Shown: piece by piece, positions 5,265-12,038 of the stretch
Position numbering within the stretch: position 1 is the stretch's first letter
How the letters are laid out: each line of letters begins with the position of its first letter
NCBI GenBank assembly: GCA_018896875.1
Contig: JAHILT010000030.1
Span: 1 to 18,135, forward strand
Length of the DNA: 18,135 nucleotides
Source: Patescibacteria group bacterium
Lineage (GTDB): Bacteria > Patescibacteriota > Minisyncoccia > UBA6257 > 02-FULL-45-10c
Direction of reading: 5' to 3'
The notes under the pieces: model-generated
Database searches by the model: none
What the model saw: the letters and a program-made list of their open reading frames with translations, nothing else
Told to the model about the DNA's origin: nothing
Program-made: the position numbers and the translations under genes

Positions 5265-7601
5265 CTATTTCTTAAGTAATTCTTTAAAAATTTTTGTAGG
5301 AACATTTATTCTGCTTTTCATTCCACGTTCTTTAAGTCTAACTTTTCCTTTTTGTTGTTTTTTCCAAAGTTTCATTTTTCTAGTTCTATCTCCACTATTT
5401 TTTCCAAAATTTCCAAGTTCTTTTTTATAAGCTGGAATAGTTTCCCTAGCTATAATTTTTCCTCTACTAAGAGCTTGTATAGCTTGTACAAATTGTTGAC
5501 GAGGCAAAAGATCTTTTAATTTTAAAACAGTTTTTCTAGCTTCTCTTTCAATATCTTCTTTGTAAACAATACGAGTAAGACCTCCAATATTATGCCCAGC
5601 TACTAAAATTTCAAGTTTGGTTATTTTTGTTTTTTGATAATCAGAAACATCATAACTTAACGAAGCGAAGCCAGCTGACACTGATTTTAACTGATCATCA
5701 AAATCACGTATTAATTCAGCTAAAGGAAGAACTCCGCTTAGAATTATTGAATTACCAAGTGATTTTGTAGTTACATCCCTTAATCTAAAAGTTTGTTGCA
5801 ACCCCAGCACAGCGCCTAGATATTCAGAAGGGGAAATTATTTCTATATTAGAGACTGGCTCTAAGGTTTCTATATAATCTTCTGGAAAATCTTTTGGTGT
5901 ATTTGCTATTATCCACTCTCCTGTTTTGGTTTTTACTTTATAAGATACCGATGGAAAACTATTAATAGTTTTGATATTAAATTCTCGTTCTAATCTTTCT
6001 GCAGTTATTTCAAAATGAAGTCTTCCTAAAAAACCGCATTTGAATCCCCTGCCTAAAAATTCATTAAAATCTGGTTCAAATCTAAGCGCTGAATCATTTA
6101 ATTTTAATTTTTCTAAAGCTATTTTTAAATCTTCATAATCATCGGCTTCTTCTGGGTAAAAAGATACAAAAACTAACGGCTGAGGCTCTTTATAACCTGG
6201 TAAGGCCCATTGAGACGCGGACTTCACTGACGAATGCCGACTTCCTTCCGCGTTAGTCTGCGTTTTGTCGGCGTTAGTCCGTGCATCAGCATAGCTGATG
6301 ATGGTGTCACCTATTTTTAATATTTCTGGATCTTTTAATCCTGTGGCGATATATCCAATTTGTCCTGTCTCTATTATTTCATCATCTTTTAATTGCGGAG
6401 CAAAAAAACCTAATTCTTTTATTTTAAATTTAGTTTGAGCGGCAATTAGAAAACCGTCCTCGCCTCTTTTAATAGATCCATTAAAAACTCGGACATTAGC
6501 AACGATGCCTTTGTGTTCATGGTAAAAAGAATCAAACACTAACGCCTGAAAACAATTGGAAATTGGGGATTGGGAATTGGAAATTTGAGCTTTTGGTGGC
6601 GGTATCTTATTTATAATAGCCATCAAAAGCTCCTCTACGCCTTCACCTGTTTTTCCAGAAACTTTTAATATATCTTTCTCGTCTTGCTCAATAAGATTAG
6701 CTAAGTTTTTAATTACATCTTCTGTATTAACTGGATTCAAATCTATTTTATTAATAGCACCTATTATTTTTAATCCCGCTTTTTTAGCGTAGTTATAGTT
6801 AGCTAAAGTTTGCGCCTGTATTCCTTGAGAAGCATCCACTAATAAAACAGCTCCATCTACGGCAGCTAATGCTCTAGAAACTTCATAAGAAAAATCACTG
6901 TGTCCAGGAGTATCTATCAAGTTGAGGACATACTCCTCAACTTGCGCTGACTCACGCGGACTAGACGCTGACTCACGCTGAAAACGGGCAGTATCAAAAA
7001 CTGTTCTTTTTATTTCAACATCACTTCCACCGAAATTAACTAATAAGGCTAGTTTATAAAGAGATCCCTTCAAATAACTCCATGCTTGTTGTTCTTCATT
7101 TTTACCAATAAAAGGCAAAGATTTTATCTCTAAAATAACTTTTCCATCAATAATAAAATCTGGTCTATAAACTCCGATTTTTTTATTTTCATAAAGAATA
7201 TTTATAGTCTTTTCTTTTTCAATCTGAATATTATTTTTTTTGAATTCTTCTTCTAGGGCTTTTTGGTAAATAATTTCTTTATGACCCAATCCTAAATTCT
7301 TTTTTACCGCAAAAATTATACCTCGTATTTTATAAGTTAAATCCTTATATAGTAATTTCTCGTCTGCGTTAGTCTGCGTTTCAGTCTGCGTAGGTCTGCG
7401 GTTCGCATGATAAATCATGCGAACAGGTGTCATTTTTATAGTAATCCCCCTCTCTCTTTCAAGATCCATTTGGTCTAAGTACTGCTCTTTCATCTTACGT
7501 TTCTCTACCGTTCCCGTAACTTCCAACATTCTGTCAGCCAAGGTGGATTTACCGTGGTCAATATGCGCAATGATGCAGAAGTTTCTAATGTTATTAAACA
7601 T
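5265..7601 (-). CDS. lepA: Elongation factor 4 (LepA) with an in-frame GxxExxY domain
   Basis: LepA is a ribosome-binding GTPase that acts in translation quality and 30S maturation. The frame covers the complete protein: P-loop AHIDHGKST (12-20), switch I RERGITI (49-55), DTPGH (230-234), NKID (284-287), SGKTG (315-319), and the LepA-specific C-terminus with LPRQQF and the GDRTRKMKLWKKQQKGK block. It is 778 residues against about 600 for the family. The excess is a GxxExxY domain at about 81-205 plus flanking repeats (about 68-222), lying exactly between switch I and the DTPGH strand. Smaller insertions lie at about 337-350 and 439-466. Outside these the protein aligns well, so it is probably functional. 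The domain has no start codon of its own, so it is made only as part of LepA. Confidence 0.93.
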   Translation of the reverse strand: MFNNIRNFCIIAHIDHGKSTLADRMLEVTGTVEKRKMKEQYLDQMDLERERGITIKMTPVRMIYHANRRPTQTETQTNADEKLLYKDLTYKIRGIIFAVKKNLGLGHKEIIYQKALEEEFKKNNIQIEKEKTINILYENKKIGVYRPDFIIDGKVILEIKSLPFIGKNEEQQAWSYLKGSLYKLALLVNFGGSDVEIKRTVFDTARFQRESASSPRESAQVEEYVLNLIDTPGHSDFSYEVSRALAAVDGAVLLVDASQGIQAQTLANYNYAKKAGLKIIGAINKIDLNPVNTEDVIKNLANLIEQDEKDILKVSGKTGEGVEELLMAIINKIPPPKAQISNSQSPISNCFQALVFDSFYHEHKGIVANVRVFNGSIKRGEDGFLIAAQTKFKIKELGFFAPQLKDDEIIETGQIGYIATGLKDPEILKIGDTIISYADARTNADKTQTNAEGSRHSSVKSASQWALPGYKEPQPLVFVSFYPEEADDYEDLKIALEKLKLNDSALRFEPDFNEFLGRGFKCGFLGRLHFEITAERLEREFNIKTINSFPSVSYKVKTKTGEWIIANTPKDFPEDYIETLEPVSNIEIISPSEYLGAVLGLQQTFRLRDVTTKSLGNSIILSGVLPLAELIRDFDDQLKSVSAGFASLSYDVSDYQKTKITKLEILVAGHNIGGLTRIVYKEDIEREARKTVLKLKDLLPRQQFVQAIQALSRGKIIARETIPAYKKELGNFGKNSGDRTRKMKLWKKQQKGKVRLKERGMKSRINVPTKIFKELLKK
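6215..6300. repeat. 69-bp cargo-less inverted-repeat insert in lepA with junction hairpin
   Basis: Two repeat ends face each other directly: 6215-6245 (ACGCGGACTTCACTGACG...) and, inverted, 6246-6283 (minus strand CACGGACTAACGCCGAC then AAAACGCAGACTAACGCGG). The length is 69 bp, 23 codons, and the reading frame of lepA is kept. The outer side of the second end directly abuts a hairpin CATCAGC-ATA-GCTGATG (6284-6300). It adds about 25 residues (around 439-466) just before LPGYKEP, where other LepA proteins have a short loop. It resembles the ends of the larger GxxExxY insert with the middle removed. Confidence 0.75.
6553..6587. repeat. AATTGG/AATTGGG micro-repeat in lepA
   Basis: About 35 bp of short units (AATTGGAAATTGGGGATTGG and so on) are inserted in frame and code for the ISNSQSPISN stretch at LepA residues 340-349, between IPPPK and QALVFDSF. 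Other LepA proteins have a short unrelated linker here. It is a different repeat type from the CGCNGAC ends. Confidence 0.7.
6918..7424 (-). mobile_element. In-frame GxxExxY cassette in lepA with 40-bp terminal inverted repeats and junction hairpins
   Basis: The insert proper runs from 6945 to 7400, 456 bp or 152 codons. Its ends are 40-bp inverted repeats: 7361-7400 read on the minus strand, and 6945-6984 read on the plus strand. Both are built from CGCNGACTNACGCNGA twice, joined by a short A-rich spacer. Each end directly abuts a perfect 11-bp hairpin: 7401-7411 with 7414-7424 (loop 2), and 6918-6928 with 6934-6944 (loop 5). The two hairpins have unrelated sequences. Between the ends is a complete GxxExxY domain with GLGHKEIIY (name motif) and YRPDFIIDGKVILEIK (nuclease-like). 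No intein splicing residues, no recombinase and no internal start codon are seen. Confidence 0.82.
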
Positions 7602-7750
7602 TGCATAATTTTAGCTTAAAAACAGAGAAAAACAAAACTCTGTATTAAACTTTCTTCCGTATTCTTATCCCTTATCTTCTTCCCCCCGAAGTTGAACTTC
7701 CAAATATTAACCCGTCTTTCTTTCCTTTTCTTCTATGTTAAAATGAAACT

Positions 7751-8101
7751 ATGATTATTAAAATAATAAAAAATTCAATAAGTCAGGACGAACTTTTAAA
7801 ATTAGCGAAAGAAGGTTTCGGAGATATGGTAAAAATTGTTGTCGATATAGAGCAAGAAATAATGGCGGTAGGAGGCGAATTACATGCAGATGAAGAAGTA
7901 ATACTCGCGGAACAATGCGGTTCTGAACGTAAAAATACTTGGGGCATTAATATTTATCCCGAAAAATCAAAAAAAGATTGGCTTGAATTTGATTCTATGG
8001 TCAATATTAAACCGCAATATAACAACTGTTCGCGAGGAGTGGAAAATGTTGATATTCAAGAAAAAATAAAAACAATTGTTAATAAACTTATTTCTCGCTA
8101 A
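7751..8101 (+). CDS. DUF5674 family protein
   Basis: The 116-residue protein has the whole DUF5674 pattern: an N-terminal SQDELLKLAKEGFGDMVK block, the highly conserved VVDIEQEIMAVGGELHADEE at about 30-49, then WGINIYPE at about 73-80 and EFDSMVNIKPQ at about 86-96. It is an acidic, soluble protein with no signal or TM segment. The family is widespread in Patescibacteria and has no known activity. The start is the first ATG of the frame; no Shine-Dalgarno is visible. It starts divergently from lepA, 149 bases away, and is followed after four bases by its usual partner gene, so the two are translated together. Confidence 0.85.
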   Translation: MIIKIIKNSISQDELLKLAKEGFGDMVKIVVDIEQEIMAVGGELHADEEVILAEQCGSERKNTWGINIYPEKSKKDWLEFDSMVNIKPQYNNCSRGVENVDIQEKIKTIVNKLISR

Positions 8102-8105
8102 TAAT

Positions 8106-8456
8106 ATGGCGCAACATCAAACATTAGCTGAAGGAAGATGGCAAAAATTTTCACTTGCTGATCAATTAGGTAATATTGGAAGCGAAATAAGCCGAGCTAT
8201 CAAGTGGCAAGATAGAGATAAAAAGATTTTTTATAGAACCGTAGACCGCGCCTTGGAACTTTTTGATTTAACATTAGATGATCCTCGTTGGATTGGACGC
8301 CGTCAAGAAATTGCCAGAACTAGAGAGGTTTTTTGCGATATTATTTTTGGAGATAAAAAATACAACACAACTCTTGCTGATTTATTGTGTTATTTTGACC
8401 AATTTGCTTATTTTGCCCGTTTAATACCCAACGACTCAATAATCAAAGACTCATAA
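8106..8456 (+). CDS. Conserved hypothetical protein, partner of DUF5674
   Basis: I chose the ATG at 8106, not the earlier one at 8076. It gives the usual MAQHQTLAEGRW start and a four-base gap after DUF5674 in place of an overlap. The 116-residue product looks all-helical, with LADQLGNIGSEISRAIKW at about 17-34, a FYRTVDRALELFDLTLDDPRW stretch at about 41-61, and a C-terminal TTLADLLCYFDQFAYFARL helix. It resembles a conserved Patescibacteria protein commonly next to DUF5674. Its function is unknown. The two-gene unit has the outline of a toxin-antitoxin pair, but nothing in either sequence proves that. Confidence 0.75.
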   Translation: MAQHQTLAEGRWQKFSLADQLGNIGSEISRAIKWQDRDKKIFYRTVDRALELFDLTLDDPRWIGRRQEIARTREVFCDIIFGDKKYNTTLADLLCYFDQFAYFARLIPNDSIIKDS

Positions 8457-8501
8457 CTCCTTTAATCTAATAACGACTGACGCGGTCGTAAATATTAATA
8501 A

Positions 8502-8825
8502 CTAAGACTTAAGATGAATACCAACTTTTTTGGCGATTTGAAGAATCCATTGTTCCATTCAATCAACTTTACGAGAAAGCATAAGCATTTCTTGAAAATA
8601 AGTATCAGCACGTTTGGCATAATTATCAATAGAACTTTGTAATTTACGAAAATCGTTTTTTAATCCATTAAATCCGCTTTCTAATCCGTCCATTCTTTTA
8701 TTAGTTAATTCAAAACCTTTATAAACGCCTTCAAATTGTTGATCAACTTTTTGAAATTTTTTATCAAGAAAAACAATTAGTTCAGAATTATTAACCTGTT
8801 CTGTTTTTTGTATTTTCTTTTTCAT
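8502..8825 (-). pseudogene. Small coiled-coil protein interrupted by an in-frame TGA
   Basis: The frame from the ATG at 8825 codes for 88 residues and ends at TGA 8559-8561. It is rich in charged heptads (VDQQFEGVYKGFEL, GLKNDFRKLQSSIDN) and ends YFQEMLMLSRKVD. The same frame continues after the TGA for 18 more residues (MEQWILQIAKKVGIHLKS) to a TAG at 8502-8504. Related Patescibacteria proteins as I know them continue without a break from HKVD-R into such a WI-x-QIAKKxGI tail, so the TGA most likely replaces a CGA arginine codon. Either the gene is slightly truncated or the stop is read through. Since only the tail is lost, the 88-residue form may still work. Function is unknown. Confidence 0.65.
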
Positions 8826-8861
8826 ATTTCTACTGAATTACCATCGTCTTACTATTTTCTA

Positions 8862-11159
8862 TTAATGTACCACGCAAACAGGATCCGGATCTCCGCCAGT
8901 TCTATAAAAAGCTCCAGCAGTAAGACCGCCGGCCACCGCCGCGGCATTATTCGCGTATACAGGCAATCCGACGACTTGCAACGGACTCGTTGGTACCGTC
9001 GTCCCGATGCCAACTCTGCCTGCTTGAGTTATGACCATTTTGGCGTAAGTCATAGCACCTGTTCCAGAAGGATACGGATTAGCACCTGGGTCGGCAACCG
9101 CAAAAACCATTACCTCTCCTCCCACGTCAGTAATATATCTATGAAAAATTGCACTTGCTCTGTAACTACTACTCCCAATTCTAGAGAAAATTATACCTCC
9201 ACCCGACGTATCTGCGCCTGATCCTTCGGCAAAAAGTTCTAATGGCGCTCCAGGCCCCGCCGTCCCGATGCCGACGTTTCCAGCGAAATAACTTTGAGCC
9301 GTGGCATCAGAATAGATGGCGTATTGATTAGCTGCGGCGGTTGGTGTATTGATTCTAATACCATAATTTGTGGTTGCCCCGCTAGACTGAACATATAAAC
9401 CAGTATTGAACGTCCCTCCAGCTCCTGTTGCCCTTGAGATAACACCATAATTCGCGCCAGAAGTACCATTCTGAATTATTTCCAACTTCGCTCCAGGTGC
9501 CGCCGTCCCGATGCCGACGTTGCCGCCATCTGCTTGTAATAACACTGGTAATCTTTGTCCACCAGATTTATACGAGCCTATGTGAAATCCAGTATCTTTT
9601 ATCCAGTACATATACATATTATCCAATGATTCAGAAGTAATCCTTAACCCAGTTGTTGAGCCATCTCCAACAACTGCCCCAATATGCAATTGAGAGTCTG
9701 GCGCCGCCGTCCCAATGCCGACGTTGCCGCCATTAGTAACAATCAATTTAGTCGCTGTAGATGAACCAATAACAAAAGCCGGGCCAGTAATTCCATTTGG
9801 ATTTACAGACAGAAGACCCCATGGAGTAGTAGAAGCGATGCCGACGTTGCCGTCGCTTCTTACAATCATGTGACTTGTAAACGCTCCTGCTGCTGCTTTT
9901 ATACCAAACTTAACTCCTCTTGTAGTATCAACTCCTGCTGCATCGATAGTAAATAACCGTATATAACTTAAAGTTGAATCCATATCCATACCAGCGGAAG
10001 TATCTCTAATGTTATATGCTCCATACCCTGCTCCAGCCACTGGACCCACTAACACATTTGTACTACCTGCCACCCCATCAACAACTAATTTTTGTGCTGG
10101 TACCGTCGTCCCGATGCCGACTTTGCCGGTGCTTGTTATTCGCACCTTTTCCGTCGCTGCCACAGTATCAGTAGCACCACCAGGATTTGTCCAAAATGAC
10201 AGCGCTGTTGCGGAATTTCTAGAACCTCCCGCCTCATTCACAATGGCAATTCTTCCAGCATCAAGCATACCTTGCGCATTAGAGTCATCAATAGTGCTAA
10301 ACCCTAAATAGCCCTGTGAGTTCTGACCTACAGTCAAGGACTGTCTTATTGAAACCAACTGTAAAATTGAATGATAAGCATTATCTGTCATTTCAGACGA
10401 TCTGATTGCCATATCTGATGTTGTGCCCCAGTTTGTAGAGTTATAAGTGCCAGTCCCTTGAATCGCTAATTTCGCCCCTGGTTCCGTCGTCCCAATGCCG
10501 ATACTCCCCGCTGCATACAAATCTCCTGATAAATGCATATCTTTCCATTTAGTAGCGCTTACTCCTATATCATAATAATTAGTTGAACCTGGGACAAGAT
10601 TAGAATCAAAAGTGGCGGCGCTCACTCTAGCAATAGCGGAGCTTAAAGTGCGAGAAAAAGATTCTGTTTCATTTTGGGTATTATAACTTATAGTTAAATC
10701 CACCTTAACGGAATCATGCCCTGTATAGCCGGAAACTTTAAAAAAGTTTACCGCGTCTACCACTACTCTGTCGTTCGTAAGTGGCTGAGCAGTACCAGAT
10801 GCTTCTTTTCTATAAAGTATTCCATCGGAAATATAAATTTGAGTAGGATTCTTAGTGTCGTCTTTCATCATCAGAATCAAAGTAGAAGTAGAAACATCAT
10901 TATCAATGTCTATCACAGAAGAATCCATAATAGATCTTTGTATACTTTGAAGCGTAAAATTTAATTGATTATTAACTTCAACAACAGCAGTTTGTCTATT
11001 TTTTATTTTTGTAGTATTAAATAGAACCCCAGAAAGAAGAGCTCCTGAAACTCCCAAAATTCCAACATAAATTAAAACTTCAACTAATGTAAATCCATTA
11101 GACGCAGACTTACGCGGAATAAAACGCGGACTTACGCGGAATTTATTAGAGATTTTCAT
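8862..11159 (-). CDS. Type IV pilin-like protein fused to phage-fibre-type GIGT repeats
   Basis: The 765-residue protein begins with a prepilin signal: leader to Gly22, cleavage before Phe23, FTLVE with Glu at +5, and a hydrophobic helix (about 23-45). A pilin-like or minor-pseudopilin domain follows to about 180. The rest is built from seven spaced motifs of the form G(N/K/S/R)VGIGT-xxP near residues 218, 345, 438, 480, 550, 635 and 720. Their spacers are beta-rich and Ser/Thr/Gly-rich, as in tail fibres and trimeric adhesins. It ends AGAFYRTGGDPDPVCVVH with no endosialidase chaperone domain. The likely role is a long surface fibre or adhesin displayed through a type IV pilus system; the assembly genes are not here. 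The gene is visibly richer in GC than all neighbours. Its leader contains a 40-bp repeat end. Confidence 0.8.
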   Translation of the reverse strand: MKISNKFRVSPRFIPRKSASNGFTLVEVLIYVGILGVSGALLSGVLFNTTKIKNRQTAVVEVNNQLNFTLQSIQRSIMDSSVIDIDNDVSTSTLILMMKDDTKNPTQIYISDGILYRKEASGTAQPLTNDRVVVDAVNFFKVSGYTGHDSVKVDLTISYNTQNETESFSRTLSSAIARVSAATFDSNLVPGSTNYYDIGVSATKWKDMHLSGDLYAAGSIGIGTTEPGAKLAIQGTGTYNSTNWGTTSDMAIRSSEMTDNAYHSILQLVSIRQSLTVGQNSQGYLGFSTIDDSNAQGMLDAGRIAIVNEAGGSRNSATALSFWTNPGGATDTVAATEKVRITSTGKVGIGTTVPAQKLVVDGVAGSTNVLVGPVAGAGYGAYNIRDTSAGMDMDSTLSYIRLFTIDAAGVDTTRGVKFGIKAAAGAFTSHMIVRSDGNVGIASTTPWGLLSVNPNGITGPAFVIGSSTATKLIVTNGGNVGIGTAAPDSQLHIGAVVGDGSTTGLRITSESLDNMYMYWIKDTGFHIGSYKSGGQRLPVLLQADGGNVGIGTAAPGAKLEIIQNGTSGANYGVISRATGAGGTFNTGLYVQSSGATTNYGIRINTPTAAANQYAIYSDATAQSYFAGNVGIGTAGPGAPLELFAEGSGADTSGGGIIFSRIGSSSYRASAIFHRYITDVGGEVMVFAVADPGANPYPSGTGAMTYAKMVITQAGRVGIGTTVPTSPLQVVGLPVYANNAAAVAGGLTAGAFYRTGGDPDPVCVVH
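8990..10510 (-). repeat. Seven dispersed DNA-level repeats coding the VGIGT motif
   Basis: Nearly the same DNA string, GTCCCGATGCCGACGTTGCC or close variants, recurs near 9000, 9260, 9505, 9710, 9840, 10110 and 10495 (plus-strand view). Spacing varies between roughly 130 and 390 bases. The nucleotide similarity is higher than protein function alone would need, which points to copying or recombination between units. Confidence 0.8.
11084..11141. repeat. Single 40-bp repeat end with junction hairpin in the pilin leader
   Basis: The segment 11102-11141 has the same two-part structure as the lepA insert ends: ACGCAGACTTACGCGGAA, then TAAA, then ACGCGGACTTACGCGGAA. Its outer side at 11102 directly abuts a hairpin CTAATG-TAAATC-CATTAG (11084-11101). 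On the minus strand it codes for FRVSPRFIPRKSAS, which lengthens the prepilin leader without breaking the frame. Confidence 0.75.
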
Positions 11160-11301
11160 AGTATTTTGATTGTATCATTTATATATATTATATATAAGAT
11201 GCCCTATGTTGATAAATATAGAAATATTAAATTACTATCCTCTAATTACCTAATTACCATTGAATTACCTAGTTACTAATGCCTAGTGCCTATTTACTAT
11301 T

Positions 11302-11904
11302 TTAAACTCCAGTCGGATCTGTAAAAAAAATAATAAATGTTTTGAATAAAATTTTAATATCAAGCCATAAGGATTGATTTTTTAAATAATAAGTATCAAA
11401 TTCTAGCTCCTTAAGAAATGGAAGCCCAGAAGCTCCGTTAGTTTGAGAAATACCTGTCATTCCTGTTTTCGCCAGAAAAAGTTCTCTATGCTCTTGCGGA
11501 TAAAAAAACATTTCTTCTGGCTCATGTGGTCTTGGTCCAACCAAGGAAATATCTCCTTTCAAAACATTCATTAATTGAGGAAATTCGTCTAAACGAAATT
11601 TTCTTAAAAACTTTCCTACTTTAGTTATACGTGAATCATTTTTAATTTTAAAAAAAGGTCCGTCTTGTCTTTCGTTGAGAATTAGTAAGTCTCCTTTTTT
11701 TTCTTCAGCATCAATTACCATAGAACGAAACTTATATAATTTGATAATGTTTCCCTTGCTAACCCTATCAAGTTTTACAAAAACACTGCCCCTAGAATCA
11801 ATTTTAATAGCTAAGGCAATAAAAATCGTAAAAGGAGCTAAAATTATTAAACCAATTAATGCTCCGACAATATCAATAATTCTTTTTGTTATTTTATAGA
11901 ACAT
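11302..11904 (-). CDS. Bacterial sugar transferase (monotopic phosphoglycosyl transferase)
   Basis: The enzyme transfers a phosphosugar from a nucleotide sugar to undecaprenyl phosphate at the inner face of the membrane, the first step of surface polysaccharide or glycoprotein glycan assembly. The 200-residue protein is the minimal catalytic form (PF02397): a re-entrant hydrophobic helix at about 8-32, KLYKFRSM at about 55-62, the catalytic pair in RLDEFPQLMNVLKGD at about 103-117, then SLVGPRP at about 119-125. It lacks the extra N-terminal four-TM domain of WcaJ-type enzymes. The sugar specificity cannot be read from sequence. It is transcribed divergently from the four-helix-bundle and GT4 genes, which would extend the glycan. 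Confidence 0.88.
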   Translation of the reverse strand: MFYKITKRIIDIVGALIGLIILAPFTIFIALAIKIDSRGSVFVKLDRVSKGNIIKLYKFRSMVIDAEEKKGDLLILNERQDGPFFKIKNDSRITKVGKFLRKFRLDEFPQLMNVLKGDISLVGPRPHEPEEMFFYPQEHRELFLAKTGMTGISQTNGASGLPFLKELEFDTYYLKNQSLWLDIKILFKTFIIFFTDPTGV

Positions 11905-11915
11905 AAGATTTATAT

Positions 11916-11975
11916 AAAATTTAAAAATATAAGAAATGAAATTTAAGTATATAAAAAATTTAAAAGTATAAGAAA
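11916..11975. repeat. Pair of 21-bp direct repeats in a divergent intergenic region
   Basis: AAAATTTAAAAATATAAGAAA (11916-11936, ending one base later than the 20 quoted limit would suggest only by its last A) recurs at 11955-11975 with one change, 39 bases apart, within very AT-rich DNA between the sugar transferase and the four-helix-bundle gene. Promoters for both genes must lie here, but none stands out from the AT background. Confidence 0.55.
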
Positions 11976-12038
11976 CTTAAATATTTAAATATATAAATAT
12001 TTCAATATTCTTAATTTAATTATATAATAACAGCTACT

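Noticed and set aside
6945..7400. Intein in LepA
   Set aside because: No Cys/Ser at the start and no His-Asn plus Cys/Ser/Thr at the end of the insert, and no HINT blocks. The content is a GxxExxY domain.
7622..7643. Attenuator hairpin ACAGAG/CTCTGT before lepA
   Set aside because: Only six base pairs with a ten-base loop in AT-rich DNA; too weak to call.
8076..8105. Earlier ATG for the DUF5674 partner
   Set aside because: It would overlap DUF5674 and add MLINLFLANN, which is not part of the usual protein start; the ATG at 8106 fits the family.
8559..8561. UGA recoded as an amino acid (as in Gracilibacteria/SR1)
   Set aside because: An RF2 with SPF and GGQ motifs is present, its own gene ends in TGA, and no other gene in the window contains an internal TGA.
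8990..10510. CRISPR array from the regularly returning GC-rich string
   Set aside because: Spacing varies from about 130 to 390 bases, and every copy is in frame within one protein as the VGIGT motif.
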